From contig JAHIVC010000059.1 in assembly GCA_018816945.1 (NCBI GenBank), positions 1 through 54,371 of the forward strand: a stretch of 54,371 nucleotides of DNA, in the 5' to 3' direction. The notes under the pieces were generated by a model that saw only the letters and a program-made list of their open reading frames with translations, was not told the origin of the DNA and searched no databases. The position numbers were made by a program, and so were the translations under genes. This document shows positions 16,156 through 25,140 of this stretch, piece by piece. This DNA is from Bacteroidota bacterium. GTDB lineage: Bacteria; Bacteroidota; Bacteroidia; Bacteroidales; GCA-2711565. The first letter of the stretch is position 1. The number at the start of each line of letters is the position of its first letter.

Positions 16156-18216
16156 ATGGATTTGATAAAAAAGTTTTTTTTATTTATTGCTCAACCAATT
16201 GTTTTGTCATTGCTATTGACATCAATATCAGTACTCTTAATACCTCCTATAAGTAAATACAAATTGAATTTCATAAAAAGTACCCCTATTACTACAAACG
16301 ATAAAATATTTTATGACGATTTTAACCATGATGGTAATTGTGAGCTTGTTTATTATCATCACCGATTTGATTCAATACATCAATCATATGTTGTTCGCAA
16401 TAATGACGTTATTGTGGACCAATGGCATTTCGAGGGGGATAAGTTAAATGGTAACAGTATTAATACTGGCGATTTCAATAATGACAATTCAGATGAAATA
16501 TATCAGGTTATCAGGAAAAATGATTCGGTTTTTTTAATTTATATTGAACCTTTTAAGGCTGATGGAAATATCGACAGTAAGTTTCTGTTTGAGGACAACA
16601 ACCCAGTCAAGGATTTGCATGTTTGTTCGATTATTTTAAGAGATTTGAACAGAGATGGATTTAAAGAAATTGTTTTTACGATAACAGTTGGTTATTCCGT
16701 TTATCCAAGGGCAATTTACGCCTACGACAGGTTTAACGATGAGCTCATTAAGACGCCCAACCTTTGTTTTGCATTGCTTGACACTTTTGTCGATGATATT
16801 GATGATGATGGAATTCCGGAGGTTTATTGTTACGGAGGCGCCTACAGTAATTGTGATGATACGGCAGCCTATTCAGACCATTATTCATGGCTGATGGTCT
16901 TTAACAATAAGCTGGAATTTTTGTTTGAACCCGTAGAATTAGGGATTTCACCGGCAAATCTTTCTGTTAAGCCTTTTAAACAGGGAGAAATCCCTTATCT
17001 ACTCTGCTATAATGGCTATAACGGGTATGACGAAAATCCGTCTTTACAATTATTTGACCTTAAAGGGAAATTGTTTAAAAAGCGTGAATTAACTGATAGA
17101 GCAAACTTTACCAGTGCTGTTTTATTTTCGTTTGATCAAAAGAGTATATTCATTAGTGCGTCTAATGGAAATACATTTGAGATTAATGAAGAGCTAAATT
17201 TAAAATTTATCAAGGAACTTAAACCAGTACGCGCATATCCAATCATTAAGGATATTGATACTGATAGCGAACCCGAATGCCTTATTTTCTCAAAAGATTA
17301 TAACGGATTGACAATAACAAGAAAAGGTTTAAAACATCCTGTTTATGCAGACTTACGCTTGCCGTCTCATGATGATTTTTTTAGCCTGAATTATCAAAAA
17401 GGGAAGCCAACACAGCTAGTTTTCAGCACCATATCAGATGTGCAATTCTTTGAATATTTTGAAAATTTTTTATTCAAGATCAGGCTTCTGATATATTTGG
17501 GCATTTTCATATGTTTTATTTTTGGGATTAAACTGATAGACTGGCGACAAAAATATCGTCTGATTCAGAAACAAAACGCGGAAAAACAAATGGCCGAATT
17601 ACATCTTAAATCGCTAAAAAGCCAGATTGACCCTCACTTTGCATTGAATATTATTAACACCATCGGTGCTCTATATAGTAAGAATCAGGGAGAAAAGGCA
17701 GATTATCTGTTCGACAGATACAATATGCTTTTAAAGCAATCGATCCTAACCGCAAATAAAGTGTTTATAAGCCTTGGAGAGGAAATTGAGTTTGTACAAA
17801 ATTATCTGGAACTTGAAAAATCGAGGTTGCAAAATGGCTTGGTTTACAATATTGATTTTGGCAAGGATGTCAACCGGTCGTTGGAAATCCCCAAAATGTT
17901 AATTTACACTTTTGTTGAAAATTCAATCAAGCATGGGATCAGGCATCTGGATAATCCCGGCAGGATCAATATTGAAATTGAAGATGGCAAGAAATGGTAT
18001 GTCATTAATATCCGTGACAATGGGATTGGCAGGGAGAGGGCTAAAGGCATGGTGTCATTCGGGGCAAAAATGGGATTGCAGATATTGGACCAGGTTCTTG
18101 AATACTACCACAAATTGAAAAAGATTAGCATTACATATAAAATAACTGATCTGTACCATGAGGATAATCCGGCTGGGACATTAATTAAAATCAGGATTCC
18201 TTTAGGAAAATTTTAA
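16156..18216 (+). CDS. LytS-type sensor histidine kinase with FG-GAP-like sensor region
   Basis: The frame opens at a TTG, but the ATG at 16156 (MDLIKKFF) gives a proper N-terminal membrane helix, so the protein is 686 residues. Between this helix and a second one (about residue 445-465) is a periplasmic region with FG-GAP/VCBS-like acidic repeats (DFNHDGNCE, DFNNDNSDE, DLNRDGFKE, DIDDDGIPE, DIDTDSEPE), suggesting a calcium-binding propeller sensor. The cytoplasmic part is a LytS/YpdA-type kinase: phospho-acceptor His494 in QIDPHFALN, Asn589 in ENSIKHG, and DNGIG at 621. It ends four bases before its response regulator, forming a two-component operon. The signal sensed is unknown. Confidence 0.85.
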   Translation: MDLIKKFFLFIAQPIVLSLLLTSISVLLIPPISKYKLNFIKSTPITTNDKIFYDDFNHDGNCELVYYHHRFDSIHQSYVVRNNDVIVDQWHFEGDKLNGNSINTGDFNNDNSDEIYQVIRKNDSVFLIYIEPFKADGNIDSKFLFEDNNPVKDLHVCSIILRDLNRDGFKEIVFTITVGYSVYPRAIYAYDRFNDELIKTPNLCFALLDTFVDDIDDDGIPEVYCYGGAYSNCDDTAAYSDHYSWLMVFNNKLEFLFEPVELGISPANLSVKPFKQGEIPYLLCYNGYNGYDENPSLQLFDLKGKLFKKRELTDRANFTSAVLFSFDQKSIFISASNGNTFEINEELNLKFIKELKPVRAYPIIKDIDTDSEPECLIFSKDYNGLTITRKGLKHPVYADLRLPSHDDFFSLNYQKGKPTQLVFSTISDVQFFEYFENFLFKIRLLIYLGIFICFIFGIKLIDWRQKYRLIQKQNAEKQMAELHLKSLKSQIDPHFALNIINTIGALYSKNQGEKADYLFDRYNMLLKQSILTANKVFISLGEEIEFVQNYLELEKSRLQNGLVYNIDFGKDVNRSLEIPKMLIYTFVENSIKHGIRHLDNPGRINIEIEDGKKWYVINIRDNGIGRERAKGMVSFGAKMGLQILDQVLEYYHKLKKISITYKITDLYHEDNPAGTLIKIRIPLGKF

Positions 18217-18220
18217 GATA

Positions 18221-18823
18221 ATGAAAAACATTCGCTGTATTTTGCTTGACGATGAAAAAGAGGCAAATGACCGCCTTGAGAGTTTATTGCTGAAAATTGA
18301 TGGTGTGGAGATTTTATCAAAATTTACAAAGCCTGCATTGGCTATTGAAGATATTTTATCGAAAAAACCGGACCTGGTATTTGTTGATGTGGAGATGTCC
18401 GGTAAGACAGGGTTTGAGGTGGTGGAAGAGGTCAGGTTAAATCATTGTTACCCAACTTTCATTTTTGTAACGGCCTATAACCAATATGCCATAGACGCGA
18501 TAAAAAATGCCGCTTTCGATTATCTGCTGAAGCCCATTAATTTTAACGAACTAAAAAATACCATTGAACGGTTCCGCTCCGAATCGGTGAACCATAAAAC
18601 CATTGATTTGAATACCTGTTCTGTTTGCTCCAGCCTGAGCGAACGTGAAAAAGAAGTGTTGTTGTTGGTTTTGAAAGGAGAAAACAGTGCTCAAATAGCC
18701 AAAAATCTATTTATCACCAAAGCCACGGTTGATTTTCACCGAAAAAACATTTTATTAAAATCCGGCTCGCACAACTTTACCGAATTGGGTAGAAAAATTA
18801 ACCGGGTTGAGTTTGTTGGTTAA
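18221..18823 (+). CDS. Response regulator with REC and LuxR-type HTH domains
   Basis: The receiver domain covers residues 1-120 with acidic pocket DD10-11, phospho-acceptor Asp56 (FVDVEM), Thr/Ala TAYNQ and the KP motif (LLKPIN). The output domain (about 133-195) is a LuxR/GerE helix-turn-helix: LSEREKEVLLLVLKG and the recognition region KATVDFHRKNILLKSG. LytS-type kinases usually pair with LytTR output, so the LuxR output here is an uncommon pairing in my knowledge of the families. It is transcribed with the kinase. The next gene is 180 bases away and may be a target. Confidence 0.88.
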   Translation: MKNIRCILLDDEKEANDRLESLLLKIDGVEILSKFTKPALAIEDILSKKPDLVFVDVEMSGKTGFEVVEEVRLNHCYPTFIFVTAYNQYAIDAIKNAAFDYLLKPINFNELKNTIERFRSESVNHKTIDLNTCSVCSSLSEREKEVLLLVLKGENSAQIAKNLFITKATVDFHRKNILLKSGSHNFTELGRKINRVEFVG

Positions 18824-19005
18824 GAAAAAGGGGCGATAGTTTAAAATAGTTTAAAGGGGTTCTATTTCCTCATATTACTTCTTAGAAAACTATATTCTAT
18901 AATAGGAAATTTCTATTGATTATAAGAGTATGAGCTTTTTGTGATTTTCGTAAATTTTACAATTAAATGTAAGATTTAACTATTTATTAACCAAAAATTT
19001 ATACG

Positions 19006-19560
19006 ATGAAAAAGATTTATTTTATTGTTTGTTGTTTATTAGTTCCTTTTATCCTTCCTAACAAAGTGAGTGCCCAACAGAAAAACTCTTTTTATACAAA
19101 AATCGGATTCTCCTTATTTGAGCCAATTGATGACGATTTCAGAGATTATTATCCTATGGCTATAGGTTATAAAATTGAAGGAGGTAAATATATAAGCAAA
19201 GAAGTCCGTGCTGGTATAGGTGTTTCTTGGTATGGAAAAGGCAAGGACAATTATGGGTATAAAGACAAGTTGAGTTTAGGAGATATTTTAGCAAATATTG
19301 AATGGGTCCCAACAGGAGTGGATGGTAAAGACTGGTTTTCTATTGGTCTGTCTGCTAAAATGCGATACATGAAAATAAAATATGAAGATGGAGATGAATG
19401 GACAGGGGAAGGATTTGGATTCAGTCCAAGAATTGGATCAAATATATTTTTATCCGAAAATGTAAATCTCTTTTTAGAATTGGAGTATGAATTGATAAAA
19501 GATTCTGATGATTATGATATTGGTGGAGTGATATTTACGATAGGAATTAAAATTAAATAG
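19006..19560 (+). CDS. Predicted outer-membrane beta-barrel protein
   Basis: A signal peptide (MKKIYFIVCCLLVPFILPNKVSAQQ) precedes about 160 residues with alternating hydrophobic strands, ending in a strand GGVIFTIGIKIK typical of small outer-membrane barrels with a C-terminal hydrophobic residue pattern. Gly and aromatic residues are frequent at strand ends. No specific family is recognised. It begins about 180 bases after the two-component operon and precedes a lipoprotein gene in the same direction, so it belongs to the accessory envelope region. Confidence 0.65.
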   Translation: MKKIYFIVCCLLVPFILPNKVSAQQKNSFYTKIGFSLFEPIDDDFRDYYPMAIGYKIEGGKYISKEVRAGIGVSWYGKGKDNYGYKDKLSLGDILANIEWVPTGVDGKDWFSIGLSAKMRYMKIKYEDGDEWTGEGFGFSPRIGSNIFLSENVNLFLELEYELIKDSDDYDIGGVIFTIGIKIK

Positions 19561-19624
19561 TATTTGATAAGATAGATTTTTATTACCTGTATTTAAATTA
19601 ATTTAAGATTAAAAGTATTCTGAA

Positions 19625-21118
19625 ATGTATAAAAATAGAAGAGTTTTTATTAGAGATTTAGGAATTATTAGTGCAGGAATAATTATTCCAGGTTTTTTAG
19701 GATGTGAAGGAGGGGATAAAGTTGAACCTTCTCCAAGACCAAAGCCAGATCCAATTCCAGATCCAATTTTAACTCCTTTTCAAAAATATAATATTTCTGT
19801 AGATTCTCCTCCAAACAGAAAGGCTTTGTTTGAAACTGTGCGAGGGGTTTCTGATTCTCAGGGAATTTTGAAGTTTTCTAGTAGTTTTGGAAGTGATTCT
19901 TTTTTTGTTTCAAATAGGTGGGGAACAGAAACGCTTTCTGGAATTAAAGGAAATTGTTTTTTTCATAGAACAGATAGAACAAAGCGAGCAGTTTATGTTG
20001 AAGATGAAGGAAGAAAATATTATCCTAATTTATCTTTTCCCTATGCTGCTGGAACCAAAAGTGGAGGTATAATTACTCTGGATAAGAAAATTGATGGAAA
20101 AGGAATTATGGGTACATGGGCCAAAAAGCTTGATGATTCTTTACCATCTTGGAATTGGGAAAAGATTGATGATAAACCTGGATCAATTTATTTAGGAGAT
20201 TGGACTTTTGATGAAATAAGAAATTTTAATACCACTTTAAAGAATGGTAGTTTGATTATTACTTCAACGATTCCTAATACAGTTACTGCTGCAGCATATA
20301 CAGTGCTTTCAACGGCTGGAGATGTTTTAAATGGTATTGATGATTTGATTTCAATTATAAATTATCTTTCTCCGGGAACAATTGATAAAACTAAACGATA
20401 TGCTTGGTATCAACCAATTCCTTTTGTGCCGTTTGTTTCTTTGTTTGAACCGGCTGGAGAATTGTTAAAATATAAAGCAGAAGATATAAAAGAATTTTTT
20501 CCCTCGGAAATTGGCAATTCATGGAAATATTTGGTTGGAAATAATTTGTATGAAATGAAAATCAATGGTTTGAGAAATATTAAAGGAAAAGATTTATTTG
20601 TTTCTAAAGGAGTTGATGGAATTGAAGAATATCTTGGATTTTCTGGAAATACTCTAAATCATTATGGGTTTAATCTTTCGGGAATTGGAGATGTATTTTT
20701 TGATCCACCTATTTCTTTTGGAGATTCACAAATACAAAAAGGCAAAACTTATTCTTCAAATTCAAAAATTATTTGTGAGAATTATCCAAATTTAGTTGGG
20801 AATGTACAGGAATCTTTTTATTATGAAAATCGTGAAGTGGCTGCTCCTTTTAATAAACCCTATGGAGGTTGTTTTAAGATTAGAGAACAAACAAATTTGC
20901 AATTAACAAATGGAAGTCAGACTGTTAATGACGGGGGAACTTTTTATCATTGGCATGCTAAAAATATTGGGAGAGTTCAATCTGAAATAAATGGCATAGT
21001 TTTTCCCTTGTATGAATTTAATTTAGAGAACTTGAAAAGTGCAGGGAGTTTTAAAAAGTTAGAAAAAAAGGTTTCAACATCAGGAATAGTGGTAGAAGCG
21101 ATTAGGAAATTGATTTAA
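19625..21118 (+). CDS. Tat-type lipoprotein of unknown function
   Basis: The N-terminus holds a twin-arginine motif (NRRVFIRDLG, residues 4-13) followed by a moderate hydrophobic stretch and a lipobox-like GFLGC with Cys27, so it looks like a folded protein exported by Tat and lipidated. A Pro/Asp-rich linker (residues 35-50) follows. The rest, about 440 residues, has no family I recognise. Residues from about 295 (FFPSEIGNSWKYLVGN) to the end (HWHAKNIGRVQSE) have the GNxWxY and late W-x-A-x-x-[IV]-G-x-V pattern seen in some secreted proteins. No tat genes lie in this window. Confidence 0.65.
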   Translation: MYKNRRVFIRDLGIISAGIIIPGFLGCEGGDKVEPSPRPKPDPIPDPILTPFQKYNISVDSPPNRKALFETVRGVSDSQGILKFSSSFGSDSFFVSNRWGTETLSGIKGNCFFHRTDRTKRAVYVEDEGRKYYPNLSFPYAAGTKSGGIITLDKKIDGKGIMGTWAKKLDDSLPSWNWEKIDDKPGSIYLGDWTFDEIRNFNTTLKNGSLIITSTIPNTVTAAAYTVLSTAGDVLNGIDDLISIINYLSPGTIDKTKRYAWYQPIPFVPFVSLFEPAGELLKYKAEDIKEFFPSEIGNSWKYLVGNNLYEMKINGLRNIKGKDLFVSKGVDGIEEYLGFSGNTLNHYGFNLSGIGDVFFDPPISFGDSQIQKGKTYSSNSKIICENYPNLVGNVQESFYYENREVAAPFNKPYGGCFKIREQTNLQLTNGSQTVNDGGTFYHWHAKNIGRVQSEINGIVFPLYEFNLENLKSAGSFKKLEKKVSTSGIVVEAIRKLI

Positions 21119-21272
21119 GGGTGCTTTTCTAAAGAGAGATTTAAACTTACGGGAAAAAATAATTTCCGTCTATGAAATTAGACTTTTGTATACATGAATT
21201 TCAGTTAAGAATGAAATAACTTTTGTAAGTAAATCCATCTAATAATGGGAAATATGAAACACATAAAAAAAA

Positions 21273-21596
21273 ATGGATAAAAAACCCAAATTTGATTTTA
21301 TATACCTTTTAATTGTAATCGGTATTATTTTCCTGCTTGTAAAACATCAGGATTTATCCACGGAAAATTTAATCCTGTATTTGGTATTTTTTGATATCGT
21401 TGTTGGGTTTGTGCTAATTGGGAAAGGCTTTTTTAAATGGGACATGAGCTATATTTTCACCGGGGCCTTTTGTGCATTATGTGCTTATTATTCCTATAAA
21501 GAAATGAATGATTCTTCTTTGTTGTTCCTTATTATTGGAGGCTTGGTTGGGATTGGTAACCATGTGCGGAAATCATTCAAAAAATATATTGGGTAA
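21273..21596 (+). CDS. Small multi-pass membrane protein
   Basis: A 107-residue protein with three or four hydrophobic helices (FIYLLIVIGIIFLLV, LILYLVFFDIVVGFVLIG, YIFTGAFCALCAYYS, LLFLIIGGLVGIGNHV) and a basic C-terminus (RKSFKKYIG). No family recognised. It sits between the Tat lipoprotein and the large type IX adhesin in the same direction, with gaps of about 150 and 125 bases, so co-transcription is uncertain. Confidence 0.6.
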   Translation: MDKKPKFDFIYLLIVIGIIFLLVKHQDLSTENLILYLVFFDIVVGFVLIGKGFFKWDMSYIFTGAFCALCAYYSYKEMNDSSLLFLIIGGLVGIGNHVRKSFKKYIG

Positions 21597-21721
21597 AATA
21601 TAAACCGGGACGACATTCTATTGAAACCGATTATCATCACGAACAACGTTTAGCACAAAAAAATAAAGAATATTAATATCGAAAATATTAAAAATTGCCT
21701 TATTTCAATAAACGTAGAGAT

Positions 21722-24691
21722 ATGAATCTTAGTAATTTCTTAAAACAAATTATTTTAACTATAATTATTAGTGGATTTTGTGTTAGTGTATTAGGTCAAT
21801 CTTCATATTCTGTAAAAGTATTTCCAAAACAATCAAATGGTTGGACTGGAAGTGTTAAGAAGGATTATAATGGCAATGTTGATGATATTGACAATGAAAT
21901 TCATGTTGGAAAACCTACTTTAGGATGGCCACACAGAGGTTTTATTATTTTTAATATAGAATCTTGGATCCCAACATTAGCAACTATTCAAAAAATAGAG
22001 CTTTATTTATGGCCATATAATTCAGGAGGATGGGATCACTACTTAATTATAACTCATTTGACAGAAGCTCATATTAGAGATAGAGGGGTAGATCTTTGGA
22101 ATTCAATATCTTCATCAAATTCATTATATTATGGAGATGCTTTAAAATCCATTGAAGATAAGTGGGTTAAGATTGAATTGAATGCTCGGGCTGTACACGA
22201 ATTACAATCTTTAAGCTCTGCGGCTGAAAGGTATTTTGGAATCGGTTTGATGGAAGGTGGTGATGACGCTAATAGATCATCTATTTTTGGTTATTCTAAT
22301 AACACTTACCGGCCCTATTTGCAAGTTTATTATACATTACCTCCCCCACTGTCTTCGATAACTATAAGTGGGTCAACTTCAGTAAACGAAAACAGTTCGG
22401 CAAGTTATACTTGTACGGCTAAATATACGGATGGGTCTTCTAAAAACGTAACAAATTCTGCAACATGGAGCGAGAACTCAAATTATGCAACAATCAATTC
22501 GAGCGGGGTTTTGACAACCAGTTCAGTCAATTCTGACCAGTCTTGCACAATTACAGCAAGCTATAGTGGAAAATCTGATACTCACAATATCACAATTAAA
22601 AATCTTGCTCCAACACTTTCTTCGATAACCATTATTGGTTCAACTTCGGTGAATGAAAATAGTTCTGCTAGTTATACTTGTACTGCAAATTATTCTGACG
22701 GCTCTACCCAGAATGTAACAAATTCAACCACATGGAGTGAGAATTCAAGTTATGCAACTATTAATTCAAGTGGAGACTTAACAACCAGTTCTGTTACTTC
22801 AGACCAATCTTGTACAATTTCGGCAAGTTATGGAGGAAAATCTGATACTCACAATATCACAATTAAAAATATTCCCGGAACTCTATCTTCAATAACAATT
22901 AGTGGTCCGACTTCGGTGAATGAAAATAGTTCGGCAAATTATACCTGTACTGCAAATTATTCTGATGGAACTACCCAGAATGTAACAAATTCTGCAACTT
23001 GGAGTGAAGATTCAGACTATGCAAATATAAACTCAAGTGGCACGTTAACAACTTTGTCTGTTAATGATGATAAAGCCGCTTATCTTAGAGCAAGTTATGG
23101 GGGAATGACTATTGGTTACTGGATTACAATTAAGAATATTCCTGTTACAATGTCGACAATAACAATTAGTGGCCCAATTACAGTAAATGAAAATAGTACT
23201 GCTAGTTATACGTGTACAGCTAATTATTCTGACGGGAGTTCCCAAATCGTAACCTTTGTCACTTGGAGTGATAATTCAGACTATGCAACTATAAATACTA
23301 ATGGAATCTTAACAACAAGTTCAGTCAATTCAGATCAGTCTTGTACAATTACTGCTATTTATGGCGGCAAATCAGACACACACAATATTACAATTAAAAA
23401 TGTTACCTCAACACCAATACTGTCATTAATAACCATAAGTGGTTCAACAACGGTGAATGAAAATAGTTCTGCTAGTTATACCTGTACTGCAAATTATTCT
23501 GACGGCTCTACCCAAAATGTGACAAATTCTGCCACATGGACCGAGAATTCAAGCTATGCAACAATCAATTCCAGTGGAGTTTTGATAACCGGTTCAGTCA
23601 GCTCTGACCAGTCTTGTACTATTATCGCTACTTATAGTGGGAAATCTGTCACTCACAATATCACAATTAAAGATGTTGCTGCTTCACTTTCTTCAATAAC
23701 CATTAATGGTCCGACTTCTGTGAATGAAAACAGTTATGCAAGTTATACCTGTACTGCAAATTATTCTGATGGCTCTACCCAAAATGTAACAAATTCTACA
23801 ACATGGAGCGAGAATTCAAGCTATGCAACCATTAATTCAAGCGGAGTTTTAACAACCGGTTCAGTCAATTCCGACCAGTCATGTACAATTACAGCGACTT
23901 ATAGTGGAAAATCTAACACACGCAATATCACAATCTTGAAATCAAATAATAATATCAGTAATCTTGCCCTTTCTACAAATGGAGCTGTTGCATCGGCCAG
24001 TTCAGAGGGTTCATATGAAGGTGTACGTTATGCTTACTTCTCTAACGATAATGACCTGAATTCATTTTGGGCAAATGATGGAAATTTACCATCTTGGTTA
24101 AAAATTGGATTGAAACAAACTTATGTATTAGATTCTTTAGGTATCTTATGGAGTGGTCATAATCAAACATTTAACATTTTACTATCTGTAGATAATTCAA
24201 ACTGGACAAAGATTATTTCGCAAAAAGAATCAAATACAAATGCATATTATCTGGGGAGTATATATTATGCTAGTGATAAATCATATCAGAGTATCATAAT
24301 AAATCCAACGATTGCAAAATATATTAAAGTGGAAATTACGCAATCTAGTGCTCCATCTACTCATAAATTTAAAGCAATCATTAATGAACTAAAGGCTTTT
24401 GGAACAACCACAACAGGAATAAATGATGATATCCAAAATGCTAATTTGAAAGTATTTCCAAACCCAACCAATGATAAGCTAACCATTGAAATTAAGGATT
24501 GTGTTAATGAACCTTACACTTTCGAGATCTATGATAGTTATGGTAAGATTTTAAAGAAGTTTGAAGAGCATTTAGTAATCGGTAATTATAGAAAAATAAT
24601 TGACTGTTCTCAATTTTCAAACGGGGCTTATTTTTTAAAAATCACCTCCAAGAAAGGAAACCATACCCATAAGTTTACTATTATTCATTAA
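21722..24691 (+). CDS. Type IX-secreted adhesin with six Big-like repeats
   Basis: The frame opens at a TTG; the ATG at 21722 gives a normal signal peptide ending VLGQ, and 989 residues. After it come a DNRLRE-like beta domain (about 25-205), six tandem Ig-like Big domains of about 89 residues (about 210-740) and a discoidin-like region (about 755-890). Each Big copy keeps TSVNENSSASYTCTA or a close variant, the YSDGS strand and the final HNITIK. The protein ends with a type IX sorting domain with FPNPTND and SNGAYFLKITSKKG motifs and a final KFTIIH. It should be displayed on or released from the cell surface, probably for adhesion. The repeats are highly alike at the DNA level too. Confidence 0.85.
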   Translation: MNLSNFLKQIILTIIISGFCVSVLGQSSYSVKVFPKQSNGWTGSVKKDYNGNVDDIDNEIHVGKPTLGWPHRGFIIFNIESWIPTLATIQKIELYLWPYNSGGWDHYLIITHLTEAHIRDRGVDLWNSISSSNSLYYGDALKSIEDKWVKIELNARAVHELQSLSSAAERYFGIGLMEGGDDANRSSIFGYSNNTYRPYLQVYYTLPPPLSSITISGSTSVNENSSASYTCTAKYTDGSSKNVTNSATWSENSNYATINSSGVLTTSSVNSDQSCTITASYSGKSDTHNITIKNLAPTLSSITIIGSTSVNENSSASYTCTANYSDGSTQNVTNSTTWSENSSYATINSSGDLTTSSVTSDQSCTISASYGGKSDTHNITIKNIPGTLSSITISGPTSVNENSSANYTCTANYSDGTTQNVTNSATWSEDSDYANINSSGTLTTLSVNDDKAAYLRASYGGMTIGYWITIKNIPVTMSTITISGPITVNENSTASYTCTANYSDGSSQIVTFVTWSDNSDYATINTNGILTTSSVNSDQSCTITAIYGGKSDTHNITIKNVTSTPILSLITISGSTTVNENSSASYTCTANYSDGSTQNVTNSATWTENSSYATINSSGVLITGSVSSDQSCTIIATYSGKSVTHNITIKDVAASLSSITINGPTSVNENSYASYTCTANYSDGSTQNVTNSTTWSENSSYATINSSGVLTTGSVNSDQSCTITATYSGKSNTRNITILKSNNNISNLALSTNGAVASASSEGSYEGVRYAYFSNDNDLNSFWANDGNLPSWLKIGLKQTYVLDSLGILWSGHNQTFNILLSVDNSNWTKIISQKESNTNAYYLGSIYYASDKSYQSIIINPTIAKYIKVEITQSSAPSTHKFKAIINELKAFGTTTTGINDDIQNANLKVFPNPTNDKLTIEIKDCVNEPYTFEIYDSYGKILKKFEEHLVIGNYRKIIDCSQFSNGAYFLKITSKKGNHTHKFTIIH
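22349..23940 (+). repeat. Six tandem coding repeats of about 267 bases
   Basis: Copies begin near 22349, 22615, 22882, 23149, 23418 and 23683. Each encodes one Big-like domain; copies 2, 5 and 6 are most alike, copy 3 diverges in its last third. The similarity suggests recent expansion or gene conversion. Confidence 0.85.
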
Positions 24692-24696
24692 GATTG

Positions 24697-24858
24697 ATGA
24701 ACAGTGACAATGCCAAGTTTAACATAAATCCCCCGGATAAAATGAATATTTACCCGGGCTGGCGGATAAAAAAGAATTTGGGATGTAGTTGGGTTTTATG
24801 GTTAATTATATTAGGGGCCATCGGGTATTTATTATTTTTTCTAATTGTGGGTGATTGA
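24697..24858 (+). CDS. Possible small single-pass membrane protein
   Basis: A 53-codon frame follows the adhesin stop by five bases. It encodes a polar N-terminal third (MNSDNAKFNINPPDK), a short basic segment (GWRIKKN) and one strong membrane helix (SWVLWLIILGAIGYLLFFLI). Its place right after the adhesin gene and the well-formed helix preceded by basic residues support a real gene. No family is recognised and the length is close to chance, so this is tentative. Confidence 0.4.
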   Translation: MNSDNAKFNINPPDKMNIYPGWRIKKNLGCSWVLWLIILGAIGYLLFFLIVGD

Positions 24859-25140
24859 TTAGTGGAAACGGGAAGCCATCCCATGGCTATAGGCAAAATA
24901 TTGTAATTAAATTTACAAAAACAAGCTTAATTTTGTACTTTTAAATGCAAAATTCAGCATTATGTATGTCCGTGATCTAAGAAATCCTTTAACCCAATGG
25001 ATAAACCGAAAAGAATTTATTATTTTGTAGGGGCTCAGTAGGTAGGTAATACTACCTTATTACAATAATTATTAAACTGAATGAAGATGCAGTCAGAGAC
25101 AGGACAACTTCCGCCCTTTAGCGGAAGCCATCCCAACATT
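24859..25140. other. Gap with palindromes and a decayed gene
   Basis: This 282-base gap contains two copies of GGAAGCCATCCC (24871 and 25123), a hairpin CTTCCGC/GCGGAAG at 25108-25127, and the ATPase remnant listed next. No intact coding region is seen. Confidence 0.6.
24962..25059 (+). pseudogene. Remnant of an AAA+ ATPase (DUF4143 type) N-terminus
   Basis: An ATG opens MYVRDLRNPLTQWINRKEF and IIL, then a stop. After a one-base frame change the next codons read G-A-Q-stop-V-G-N-T-T-L-L, which lines up with the Walker A region G-A-R-Q-V-G-K-T-T-L-L of the AAA+ ATPases that carry DUF4143: the stop is TAG in place of CAG. No further similarity is seen after about 30 codons, so only the N-terminus survives. 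Confidence 0.6.

Noticed and set aside
22349-23940. Regularly spaced repeats suggesting a CRISPR array
   Set aside because: The period is about 267 bases and the repeats are in-frame parts of a surface protein, with no short repeat/spacer pattern and no cas genes.
25108-25127. Terminator after folC
   Set aside because: The hairpin CTTCCGC/GCGGAAG has no T run on the minus strand.
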